Assembly (NCBI GenBank): GCA_017795025.1
Contig: CP051243.1
Location: 1,178,001 to 1,242,000 of the forward strand
From: Flavobacteriales bacterium
Lineage (GTDB): Bacteria > Bacteroidota > Bacteroidia > Flavobacteriales > Schleiferiaceae
Reading direction: 5' to 3'
DNA length: 64,000 bases
Part shown: one piece after another, positions 16,089-24,474 of the stretch
Layout: each line of letters begins with the position of its first letter
Position numbering within the stretch: position 1 is the stretch's first letter
Made by a program: the position numbers and the translations under genes
The notes under the pieces: model-generated
What the model was told of the DNA's origin: nothing
What the model saw: the letters and a program-made list of their open reading frames with translations, nothing else
Database searches by the model: none

Positions 16089-17474
16089 TTAAAATTTATA
16101 TAAGATTGATGCGGACTCTTCCGCAGATTGTGCTTCTTCTACTTTCTGTTCTTGCTCTTCGGCATTTTTACTTCTACTGCCATAAAAACAAATATTTAAA
16201 CCTACCCGAAGGTTCGTGGTTTGCACGCTGGCGTAATCGGCAGCCATTACATTATCGGTCATTAAATACAATTGCAAGGGTCCCATTTTCATGTCGAAAC
16301 CAGCGCCAATATTATGCATGGTACCATTAATCATGGAATATCCGGCAGTAAACTGAAAGAATCGACCCCAGCGACCCACATAGTTGATTCCGTAATCATT
16401 AAACATCTCACCATTCCAAATACGGGTATGGAATAAGGCACCAAAGCTATGCTTGGGACTGAGGTTATAATTAAAGCTTACGAATGCGCGATTCATTAAA
16501 TCACGACTGTAAGTATTGCCATCTTCCTCGCGGAAATTAAATGCTTTCTCGAGGCTGTCTAAAGTGGCATCACCCACATTACTAAAATCATCCTGACTAA
16601 GGTCGATCTCCACCCCTTCAAAGTCAAACTCCCCTTCGCTCACATAATCGCGATTAAAGGAAGTATAGGTAATGCTTCCAAAATCGAGGAAAGAAGCACT
16701 TACATCAAAGCGATCATTAATTTTATAATGCACGCCAAAATCGAATACCAAACCGGTATTATTGGGTAAAGCAATGTCGAGGATTTCCTGATCTTCAAAG
16801 GACTCAAAGGCCGAAGGTCCTGAGGTACGCACTAAGATGTCCGACACCGCACGAATATTGTAATTGCCATCGTTCTTCAAGCTCAAATTCATGCGCTCGA
16901 TATAAGCATGTTGCTGGGCAAATACGTACTTCCCTTTCACTCCAAGGGTTAATTTCTCGTTTAGGAACTTATGCTGATAACCTAAGTAGAAATCCGTACG
17001 ATTAATCGTTTCTAAGTCGAAAGTATTTAAGTCTAAATTGGTGATGCTGCCATTACCGCTAAACATGATTTGGAATAATTGGTAGGGCAGGTCCATCTTA
17101 AAATCAACCGTTTGGGTAGCTCCTAAGGTTACAAAACCCCGTCCGGCCTTAAAGCCAATGCCCAAAAGCTCCACTCTGTTGTTTAGGTTCAGCTGACTGC
17201 TTCCATCCAAGGAGGCGCTTAAGTCTGCGAGATTCTGATTAATATCGGTTCCCGCTTCGAAGATGTCGATCAGGGCAAAACCCGAATTATGATAGTGGGT
17301 TGAAAAACCGGAAACTGCTGGTAAACCGATATACCATTTAGTTTGCTGCGGATAGGCAGGATTCGTATGGTGTACCTGAGGAATAGCGTTGAAGTTGTAC
17401 AACATCATATCGCTCTGCGCACTAAGGGCGGTACTCAATCCCAAGGCAACTAGAAATAGACTTATCTTTTTCAT
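16089..17474 (-). CDS. DUF5723 family outer-membrane beta-barrel protein
   Basis: 461 residues. Signal peptide at 1-19 (SLFLVALGLSTALSA), then NFNAIPQVHHTNPAYP, the start typical of DUF5723 proteins, and a long series of alternating aromatic beta strands (LGYQHKF, FDFGVHYKIN, FSFN-type) as in FadL/PorV-like barrels. A short hydrophilic C-terminal extension rich in Glu follows. Start overlaps the stop of the upstream lipoprotein gene by 4 bases (ATGA). Role in export or adhesion is inferred only from the company of two lipoproteins. Confidence 0.8.
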   Translation of the reverse strand: MKKISLFLVALGLSTALSAQSDMMLYNFNAIPQVHHTNPAYPQQTKWYIGLPAVSGFSTHYHNSGFALIDIFEAGTDINQNLADLSASLDGSSQLNLNNRVELLGIGFKAGRGFVTLGATQTVDFKMDLPYQLFQIMFSGNGSITNLDLNTFDLETINRTDFYLGYQHKFLNEKLTLGVKGKYVFAQQHAYIERMNLSLKNDGNYNIRAVSDILVRTSGPSAFESFEDQEILDIALPNNTGLVFDFGVHYKINDRFDVSASFLDFGSITYTSFNRDYVSEGEFDFEGVEIDLSQDDFSNVGDATLDSLEKAFNFREEDGNTYSRDLMNRAFVSFNYNLSPKHSFGALFHTRIWNGEMFNDYGINYVGRWGRFFQFTAGYSMINGTMHNIGAGFDMKMGPLQLYLMTDNVMAADYASVQTTNLRVGLNICFYGSRSKNAEEQEQKVEEAQSAEESASILYKF

Positions 17475-19018
17475 TGATCGGAATTGATTTTATAATTACC
17501 CTTGGCTTGCATGGCCACTTGAATATCAAGGTCGTAATCGGTAAAGAGTTTTACCGCCGTTTGTCCGTTATTGGTAGTATTCACCGAGGCCACGAAGCGC
17601 ATGTCTTGCATGGCTAAAAAGTCATCAATCAAATCCTGATCAAAAACCACTGGACTCTCTTGCACGCTTGGTGAACTCACTCGACCGTTAGCATCAACCG
17701 GTGCGGCAGACAAGAGGGGTAATTCGAAACCATTAATGGAATCTCCGAGGGCATTTATAAAGCTCACCCGCAGATTTAAATCGAAAGGCAAGCGGTTTTC
17801 AGACCTAAAGAATAAGGTAAGCTCATCGAGGTTTTCTAAATTATCAATCCCTCCACCGATGTCTTCGACTACCTCATCTAGACGCATGTCTTCCAAACGG
17901 AACTCCATGGGGATATCCACTTCAAAATCAAGCACAACATCAGAGGTCTTGGAGATGAAGTTCGGCGTGCTCGGAGGCGGAGGTCCGGCCGGATTAATCT
18001 GAATACTTCCAGAGTAGTAAATCTTATTCGGCAAATTTGCTAAGAACTCACTAATTTGAGAATTGGTAGGGTCGATAGTTAAATTCGATACAGCTACCAC
18101 TCCTGGCGCGGGTGAGGCTTGTATTTGGAAAGGGGCATTATCTAAACGCACCCGACTTAACTCGGCATTCTCACCAATAAAATCAGTGTTAATTTCGATG
18201 GGTAATCCCACGGTAGAGTTGGTTACCAAGGTTAATCGCGGATCGGTTAGGTAAAAACCACCGGCAAATTCTTCTAGGCCATTAATATTAAAGTCAAAAT
18301 CACCGGGAGGAGCAGCTTGCAAGCGATCTCCAAAGTAACCGGTAGCGACATCAATACCTAAATTTTCGAGAGCCACCGAGCAAAGAACAATGTTTCCTTG
18401 GTCGATATTGGCAGTGTCGATAATCTCCAAGCCGATATTTAAGGCGTTTACTGCCGTTCCACCATCGGTAAAGTCAAAGTCGAGACCATTAATAATGGAG
18501 GTATCCAATACAGAAGTTTGCCCTGCGGGTAAAAGGAACGTGTCGGCGTAAGTGACTCCATTTAAAGTAGCATTTCGGAAAGTGAAAGCTAAACGAACGT
18601 CGGAATCCACCGTATCGCTGGCATTGATTTCCACGGCAATGCGTCCTTGATCAAAAACCGCATTGTAAAGCTGGGCACCGGCGATGGTCCCTAAAGCCAC
18701 ATTCAAATCAAAATTGGGCTGCGATTTATCTACTACCAAAGGCAGTGGATCCTGATCGGGAATACTAAGAATATCCTCGATGGAATAAGTAAACACCGAA
18801 TCCTGACGATAATAAATGCGCAAGGCGTTGTTAGGATCTACTACTAGGGTAGAATCGTCGATGTCTGTAACTAAATCTTCTAAACTCAGACTAAGTGCTG
18901 CAAGCGGTAAGGTAGCCGAACTTTTCACTTTGATATCATCTACCATATCAAAATCTAGTTCTTTGCTACAACCGAGCACTATAGCTGCTGCCAAGGCCAA
19001 TAAGCCTATTTTTCGCAT
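17471..19018 (-). CDS. Large lipoprotein, function unknown
   Basis: 515 residues from ATG at 19016-19018, which begins MRKIGLLALAAAIVLGC (lipobox Cys 17); the ATG at 19045 would add nine residues before the signal. The mature protein consists of beta-rich segments with repeated short acidic motifs and several LDNAPF/LTIDP-like stretches, perhaps immunoglobulin-like, but no domain is named with confidence. First gene of the three-gene operon with the DUF5723 barrel, translationally coupled to it. Confidence 0.7.
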   Translation of the reverse strand: MRKIGLLALAAAIVLGCSKELDFDMVDDIKVKSSATLPLAALSLSLEDLVTDIDDSTLVVDPNNALRIYYRQDSVFTYSIEDILSIPDQDPLPLVVDKSQPNFDLNVALGTIAGAQLYNAVFDQGRIAVEINASDTVDSDVRLAFTFRNATLNGVTYADTFLLPAGQTSVLDTSIINGLDFDFTDGGTAVNALNIGLEIIDTANIDQGNIVLCSVALENLGIDVATGYFGDRLQAAPPGDFDFNINGLEEFAGGFYLTDPRLTLVTNSTVGLPIEINTDFIGENAELSRVRLDNAPFQIQASPAPGVVAVSNLTIDPTNSQISEFLANLPNKIYYSGSIQINPAGPPPPSTPNFISKTSDVVLDFEVDIPMEFRLEDMRLDEVVEDIGGGIDNLENLDELTLFFRSENRLPFDLNLRVSFINALGDSINGFELPLLSAAPVDANGRVSSPSVQESPVVFDQDLIDDFLAMQDMRFVASVNTTNNGQTAVKLFTDYDLDIQVAMQAKGNYKINSDQ

Positions 19019-19146
19019 ACGTGGGGGTTCTAAAAGTTTGGACATAGTGGGTTGAACTCCTACAAATATGCGAAAATGCCTAATTATCTCATAGTCAAAA
19101 GAAACAAAAAGAGGGATTTACCTATTCAAAATGAGGATTTTCCTAT

Positions 19147-21033
19147 TTAAAGGATATGAAGCTCGGTACGACGATTTCGTGCGCGTTGGGCCTCCGAATC
19201 GTTGGGAACTATAGGCTGTTTACTGCCTAAACCTTTGTATTCGATGCGCTCTTTCGCGATACCCATTTCTACTAAGCGCTCGTAAACCGCCTTGGCGCGA
19301 TTGGTACTTAAGGTGGCATTGTAATCATCTCCACCTTGATTATCGGTATGCCCTTCGAGCCGTACTCGTAAATCAGGGTTTAACTTTAAAAAGCGGTAAA
19401 TCTCCTGTAATTCCTGATCACTCTTAGCATCTAGATTATAGGAATCAAAGTCGAAAAAGATGTTTTCTAAAATTACCTTTTGTCCAGACTTAATAGGAAT
19501 CAATTCAACCAAAAGCTCTAGGGCCTCCTCCCTTTGCTGTTCCGCTAGGGCGAAGTTTTGCGAGTAAAACAAGTAATTTTTTCGGGCTACCGATAAACCA
19601 TAATCGCTACGTGCTGGAAGCACGGCATAAAACCTTCCCTCTTGATTACTACTTCCCAAAACGACCTTATTGGTATCAGCTAAATCCACAAACTTTAGGG
19701 GCGCCCTTAGGCTTTTTCGAGTTTCCTTATCAATCACCTTACCCTGTACATAGGCAATAGGATTGGCTTGAGCGGCTGGCGGTAAAGAAAAGCCGTATAA
19801 ATCGAGCTTACCGTAACCGCTTTCAAGGGCATCAGAGCTAAAAAATCCGGTTTGTCCATCCGGCGCCACAATCAAACTAAACTCTTGATAAGAGGTATTA
19901 ATGGGATGCCCTAAATTTTTGGGTTCTCCCCAACTGCCATCGGGTTGTCGTTCGGAAACAAAAAAGTCTAAATCGCCCATGCCGGGATGACCATTACTAC
20001 TAAAGTAAAGATGCTGATTATCAAAGTGTATAAAGGGGGAGGTTTCCTGCGACATGGTATTTACCTTACCCGGTATCTTCTTAGCCTTGCTCCAGCGACC
20101 ATTCTTAAACTCGCTGTATAGGATGTCCATATTAGGATCATTTCCGCTACGACCACGCACAAAATAAAGCGTGCGCCCGTCTGGGGATATCGAGGGCTGA
20201 CTTTCCCAAAGACCCGTATTTATCGCCGGACCTAGGTTTATAGCCTTCGACCATTGCCCATTAGGGCCTAAAAAAGAGGCAAAGATATCGCAACTTCCAA
20301 AGCCATCGGGACGTTCGCATGCCGCAAAGAAGATCATCGAACCATCGGCACTTAAGCTCTGAGCGCCCTCATTTCCGGAGGTATTCAGCTTGCCGGGAAC
20401 TAGTTGAGCCGGTTCCCAATCTTCGGAGCTACTGCTGCGGGTGCTAATCCAAAAGTCCTCATCCAATTTTTGCCCTTCCTCCGCACGATGGGTAAAAACC
20501 AAAGTGCGAAAGTCGGCCGAAATGCTAGGGAAATATTCCAGTTCCGGCGTATTTATGTTCGGACCTAAATTAACCGGATCGTAGGCAATCTCATGTTTCA
20601 AGGCTTCGATGGCAAATTGAGCACTTTCAATCATTTGCTCAATCTCTTGCACATATCGTGAATTGGCTTGGGGATGCGCCAAATACGATTCTAAAAAGGG
20701 AATACTCTCCTCATAGCGCTTCATGGCGTACAATTGTCGGCCTTGGAAGTAATCCATATAGTAAGGAAAGTCGTAATTCCGGGCCCTTTCGTATTGCACC
20801 AAGGCGCTGTCGGAAGCTCCTAGCTGATTGTAAATGTCTGCCTTAAAAAGATAAGCATCCACAAAGGTTTTATCCTCTTCAATAGCTTCTCCTAGCTCCC
20901 GCAGGGCACGGTCAAATTCCTTTTCGCGTGCATACTCCCTTGCCTTGGCCATATGCTTTAAAGCATCTTTGCGTTGAGCAGATACGGTGTGAACTGAAAA
21001 AAGTAAGAGTAGCAAGCAAACGAAGCGCCCCAT
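19147..21033 (-). CDS. PorE-like protein: TPR, PD40 repeats, carboxypeptidase-like and OmpA domains
   Basis: 628 residues. Signal peptide 1-19, TPR-like helices at about 25-145, PD40/WD40-like beta-propeller at about 165-425 with repeated SPDGRTLYF-type motifs (SADFRTLVF, SADGSMIFF, APDGQTGFF), a carboxypeptidase-regulatory-like segment at about 430-500, and a C-terminal OmpA peptidoglycan-binding domain (FFDFDSYNL, LEGHTDNQGG, NRRTELHI). This order equals that of PorE, a T9SS-associated periplasmic protein of Porphyromonas gingivalis; many flavobacteria carry several paralogues, so the exact role is uncertain. No lipobox is seen. Single-gene transcription unit. Confidence 0.85.
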   Translation of the reverse strand: MGRFVCLLLLLFSVHTVSAQRKDALKHMAKAREYAREKEFDRALRELGEAIEEDKTFVDAYLFKADIYNQLGASDSALVQYERARNYDFPYYMDYFQGRQLYAMKRYEESIPFLESYLAHPQANSRYVQEIEQMIESAQFAIEALKHEIAYDPVNLGPNINTPELEYFPSISADFRTLVFTHRAEEGQKLDEDFWISTRSSSSEDWEPAQLVPGKLNTSGNEGAQSLSADGSMIFFAACERPDGFGSCDIFASFLGPNGQWSKAINLGPAINTGLWESQPSISPDGRTLYFVRGRSGNDPNMDILYSEFKNGRWSKAKKIPGKVNTMSQETSPFIHFDNQHLYFSSNGHPGMGDLDFFVSERQPDGSWGEPKNLGHPINTSYQEFSLIVAPDGQTGFFSSDALESGYGKLDLYGFSLPPAAQANPIAYVQGKVIDKETRKSLRAPLKFVDLADTNKVVLGSSNQEGRFYAVLPARSDYGLSVARKNYLFYSQNFALAEQQREEALELLVELIPIKSGQKVILENIFFDFDSYNLDAKSDQELQEIYRFLKLNPDLRVRLEGHTDNQGGDDYNATLSTNRAKAVYERLVEMGIAKERIEYKGLGSKQPIVPNDSEAQRARNRRTELHIL

Positions 21034-21076
21034 AAATCGTCTTGTTTAAAAAGAAGAAATCAATAACCTTGCAAAT

Positions 21077-21577
21077 ATGAGGAAAGCCTTCAGAAATCTC
21101 CGTTTCCTATTATTATTCAGCCTTATTTTGGGCTGTGATAAAGGAAACGAGCCGGACGATAATTTAGTGGACCCTAAATTGGTTTTAGCCGATATTGAAC
21201 TCGAATACAGCATAACCTGTGGCTGGGGCTCTCGTGCCGACACCCTTATTATCAACCAGGACAGCGTGCACTTCGTCCAGAATTTAAGATGGGGAAACTC
21301 TATGGATACCATCATCGACACCAGCTTTGTTAGCCCAAAACCCTGGTTAAGTCTTTTATATGATGGCTTAAATACGAACGCCTTTCAGCAAATAAACCTC
21401 AATTCGGGTGGTTTACCCTACGATGGTTGCGATGTGTTTCTGTACATCAAAAAGGATCAGCAAAGTCATGCCATCCGCTATGAGCCCAGCGATACCCTAG
21501 TTGGAATGCAATCGTTCATCCTTCAATTAGACTCCCTCTGGAACCAAATTGGGATGATGCCTCCCAGCACTAATTAA
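21077..21577 (+). CDS. Small lipoprotein, function unknown
   Basis: 166 residues with lipobox LLFSLILGC (Cys 18) followed by DKGNEPDD. The rest has the pattern of small beta-sandwich lipoproteins (SITCGWGSRADTLIIN, SHAIRYEPSDTL) and two conserved-looking Cys residues (C46 and C118 area), possibly a disulfide. No family recognised. Divergent from the PorE-like gene; its stop overlaps the convergent pirin gene by 4 bases. Confidence 0.7.
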   Translation: MRKAFRNLRFLLLFSLILGCDKGNEPDDNLVDPKLVLADIELEYSITCGWGSRADTLIINQDSVHFVQNLRWGNSMDTIIDTSFVSPKPWLSLLYDGLNTNAFQQINLNSGGLPYDGCDVFLYIKKDQQSHAIRYEPSDTLVGMQSFILQLDSLWNQIGMMPPSTN

Positions 21578-22422
21578 TCGCGCCAAACGCCCATTTTACC
21601 CGCTTGGTAATCGGCTATAGCCTGATGAATTTCTTGCTCATTAGACATTACAAAAGGACCATGGGCCATTACCGGTTCTTTGATTCGCGGCGCCTGACCA
21701 AAAATGATGTAGGCGTCTTCTAAAACCTCAATTTCCAAACTTCCGGCTTGTTCTTCTAATAAGGCGGTTTGCCGGAAATTCATCTCTTCGCCATTTAAAC
21801 GAATACGGCCCTGCACTAAATAAAAGTAAACCTCATCCTCCGTGGTATCTAAGCTAAAGCTCGAAGGAGCCTTGGCTTCTATGGTACTCATAAATTGGGG
21901 GTAAGGACTTTCTACCGGTCCGGTATGTCCCTTAAAGCTTCCGCTGATGAGATTGAGGTGCACCCCAGAAGTGATGGGAATTTCTGGAATCGATTCTTTT
22001 TGAAAACCTTGATAATGAGGCGGCGTGGATTTTAATTTCGAGGGCAAGTTTATCCATAGCTGCAAGATTTCCATATCACCACCCTCCTTTATAAATTGCT
22101 CGGAAGAGGTTTCAGAATGAATGATCCCTGCTCCGGCAGTCATCCACTGAATGCCCCCTTTCACGATGCGACTTTCAAAACCCTGACTATCCTTATGTAC
22201 CAACTCCCCCTCCACAATAAAGGTGAGGGTTTCAAATCCGCGATGGGGATGCGGACCAAAGGGTAAACCCTGATTATTGGGCCCGAAGTGCTCCGGTCCA
22301 TGATGATTCATAAATAAATAAGGATCGAGCATACTTAATCCGGGGGCCGGCATCGCACGCCAGGTTTTTAAACCGGGCATATGAGCGGGTATAGCGGTTT
22401 TGAGGGCTTTTACTTTTCGCAT
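21574..22422 (-). CDS. Pirin family protein
   Basis: 282 residues with two cupin domains. The N-terminal cupin carries the metal-ligand histidines in PFGPHPHRGFET and the later GIIHSE, as in pirins; LFMNHHGPEHF is also typical. Many bacterial pirins are quercetinases or bind regulators, so the enzymatic role is open. Start ATG at 22420-22422. Divergent from the S24 regulator gene, which shares the 124-base promoter region. Confidence 0.92.
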   Translation of the reverse strand: MRKVKALKTAIPAHMPGLKTWRAMPAPGLSMLDPYLFMNHHGPEHFGPNNQGLPFGPHPHRGFETLTFIVEGELVHKDSQGFESRIVKGGIQWMTAGAGIIHSETSSEQFIKEGGDMEILQLWINLPSKLKSTPPHYQGFQKESIPEIPITSGVHLNLISGSFKGHTGPVESPYPQFMSTIEAKAPSSFSLDTTEDEVYFYLVQGRIRLNGEEMNFRQTALLEEQAGSLEIEVLEDAYIIFGQAPRIKEPVMAHGPFVMSNEQEIHQAIADYQAGKMGVWRD

Positions 22423-22495
22423 GGAAGATGTTTAGATGCAGGACAATTTCGCTAATGGATTGTTCACAATGCCTTTTTAAAAACAATTTCCACTT

Positions 22496-22516
22496 AATGC
22501 TTTTAATTTTAGCATT
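22496..22516. promoter_or_regulatory. Palindrome, candidate operator of the S24 regulator
   Basis: AATGCT (22496-22501) and AGCATT (22511-22516) form a perfect 6+6 inverted repeat with a 9-base AT-rich spacer. It lies 31 bases upstream of the TTG start of the XRE/S24 regulator, in the intergenic region shared with pirin. Autoregulation is inferred from position and symmetry. Confidence 0.4.
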
Positions 22517-22546
22517 CTTTTTATTTTAGCCTTTAAATCGAATCCC

Positions 22547-23338
22547 TTGAAACAGTTAGGACCTAATATTCGCATCTTGCGAAAGCAAAAAGGTTGGACG
22601 CAAGCCCAATTGGCTGAAAAGCTTGAAGTGAATCGCAGCTTAATTGGTGCTTATGAAGATGGCCGTTCCGAACCCCGTTTGGATACCCTACAGATGTTTT
22701 GTCATCTCTTTTCGGTCTCGCTCGAGGAGTTACTGTACAAGAAGTTAGATCAAAAAGCGCCCGAACCTATTCGCAGCAATTACCCCCTGCGTATTTTACC
22801 CGTGGCGGTAGAACCGGGAGGTAAAGAGTTAATCAGTTTAATTCCACAAAAGGCCGCCGCAGGATACACCCGTGGATACGCCGATACCGAATATATTGAA
22901 GGTTTGCAGTCGATTTCCCTACCCCTGCCCGAACTGCAACAAAGTGGCACCTTGCGAATATTCCAAATCGAGGGCGATTCGATGCTTCCTGTGCAACCCG
23001 GGGCCTACATCATTGGGGAGTTTGTAGAAACTTGGGAAACCTTAAAAAATAATGAGTGCTATATTTTACTTACGCTCAACGATGGTATTGTTTACAAACG
23101 CATTGAAAATGAGCTTGCCTCAAAAAACCGCTTGCTCTTAAAATCCGATAATCCCGAATACAAATCCTATTATTTGGATGCCTTAGAGGTGATTGAAATT
23201 TGGAAAGCCAAAGGCATTTTAAGCTTTCAGGTACCGGGGGAAAAGGATCTCCAGGATTTGCACTACCAAAGAATGCTGCAAGGAATTGAAGATTTACGCT
23301 CCGAAATCAAGGACCTTAAAGCCCAGGTTAAAAAATGA
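22547..23338 (+). CDS. XRE-family regulator with C-terminal S24/LexA-like domain
   Basis: 263 residues, probable TTG start since no ATG precedes the helix-turn-helix. Residues 5-60 form a Cro/CI-type HTH (ILRKQKGWTQAQLAEKL, RSLIGAYEDGRSEPRLDTL). Residues about 140-225 resemble the S24 peptidase fold: the Ser motif EGDSMLP and the Lys in GIVYKRIE fit the Ser-Lys dyad of LexA/CI proteins, so self-cleavage is possible. A charged C-terminal helix (about 240-263) ends the protein. The stop overlaps the radical SAM start (ATGA), so regulator and enzyme are coupled. Confidence 0.85.
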   Translation: MKQLGPNIRILRKQKGWTQAQLAEKLEVNRSLIGAYEDGRSEPRLDTLQMFCHLFSVSLEELLYKKLDQKAPEPIRSNYPLRILPVAVEPGGKELISLIPQKAAAGYTRGYADTEYIEGLQSISLPLPELQQSGTLRIFQIEGDSMLPVQPGAYIIGEFVETWETLKNNECYILLTLNDGIVYKRIENELASKNRLLLKSDNPEYKSYYLDALEVIEIWKAKGILSFQVPGEKDLQDLHYQRMLQGIEDLRSEIKDLKAQVKK

Positions 23339-24408
23339 AGCCGAAGCCCAATGGTAGAGGCAGCCTGCACTCCCTAGATAATCCCTTCGAAAAACAAGTT
23401 TATCGAAGCGACCCGGAGTTTTGGGAGTCGGAATACCGCGCTGGGGAGGAGCCCATGGGAGATGTAAAGAATAGCTACACGGAGGTAGAGGCTAAGTCCA
23501 TCGTAAACCGGGTGAATAGCCCTGATATCCCGCACAATTGGAGTTTAAATCCCTATCAAGGTTGCGAGCATGGTTGTTCCTATTGCTATGCCCGTAATAG
23601 TCATAATTATTGGGCCTTAAATGCTGGTCTCGATTTTGAACGCCAAATACTGGTCAAGCGGAATGCCGCCTCCCTCCTTTCCAAGTTTCTTTCACGGCCT
23701 TCCTGGCAGGCCGAGCCGATTATGCTCTCTGGAAACACCGACTGTTACCAACCAATTGAACGAAAATTGAAAATTACCCGCTCCCTCTTGGAGGTCTTTC
23801 TCGAGTTTCGAAACCCCGTAGGCATTATTACCAAAAACAGTTTGATAGAGCGCGATTTAGACCTTTTAAAGGAATTAGCTAAAGAGGATTTAATTCAAGT
23901 GGCCTTCAGCATTAATACCCTTAATGAGGAGCTTCGACGAAAAATGGAGCCCCGCACCGCCACCGCCAAACGTCGCTTAAAAGCCGTGGAAACTTTAAGT
24001 AAAGCTGGGATTCCAGTAATGGTAATGATTGCTCCTATTATTCCGGGTTTAAACAGTCATGAGGTGCTTAAAATTGCCGAAGAATCCGCTCAGCGAGGCG
24101 CTCAAAACATCAGCTACAGCTTATTGCGTTTAAATGGCCAATTACCGGAAGTCTTTTTGCCTTGGTTAAAAGAGAGCTTTCCGAATCACTTTGAAAAGGT
24201 AAAGCAAGGGGTCGAATCCTTGCATGGGGGCAAGCTTAACGATAGCGAGTTTGGCCGCCGAATGCGAGGTTCTGGCGAATGGGCCCTGCAAATAAAGCAA
24301 CAAATTGAACTGGCGCGCCGTAAGTATTTCGCCCATCAAGCCAAAGCGGTTTATAACACCACCTCCTTGCGACGTATTCGAAAGGGGCAATATGGACTAT
24401 TCGACTAA
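23335..24408 (+). CDS. PA0069 family radical SAM protein
   Basis: 357 residues. The motif GCEHGCSYCYAR contains the C-x3-C-x2-C ligands of the 4Fe-4S cluster that cleaves SAM. NPYQGCEHGCSYCYARNSH, the SGNTDCYQPIE block and ITKNSLIERDLDLL match the PA0069/Rv2578c group, distant relatives of spore photoproduct lyase with no established reaction. A short basic C-terminal tail (RRIRKGQYGLF) ends it. Translationally coupled to an S24-type regulator, which suggests a stress- or DNA-damage-induced function (inference). Confidence 0.88.
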   Translation: MKPKPNGRGSLHSLDNPFEKQVYRSDPEFWESEYRAGEEPMGDVKNSYTEVEAKSIVNRVNSPDIPHNWSLNPYQGCEHGCSYCYARNSHNYWALNAGLDFERQILVKRNAASLLSKFLSRPSWQAEPIMLSGNTDCYQPIERKLKITRSLLEVFLEFRNPVGIITKNSLIERDLDLLKELAKEDLIQVAFSINTLNEELRRKMEPRTATAKRRLKAVETLSKAGIPVMVMIAPIIPGLNSHEVLKIAEESAQRGAQNISYSLLRLNGQLPEVFLPWLKESFPNHFEKVKQGVESLHGGKLNDSEFGRRMRGSGEWALQIKQQIELARRKYFAHQAKAVYNTTSLRRIRKGQYGLFD

Positions 24409-24450
24409 GAATAGGTCAAATGGCGTATTTCCGTTTTGGCAAGTGCTAGC

Positions 24451-24458
24451 TAGCTTTG
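24451..24458 (+). promoter_or_regulatory. -7 promoter box for the T9SS Asp-box protein
   Basis: TAGCTTTG matches TAnnTTTG exactly, 16 bases before the ATG at 24475. The -33 element is not evident. Confidence 0.45.
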
Positions 24459-24474
24459 ACTAAAATTACCGTCC

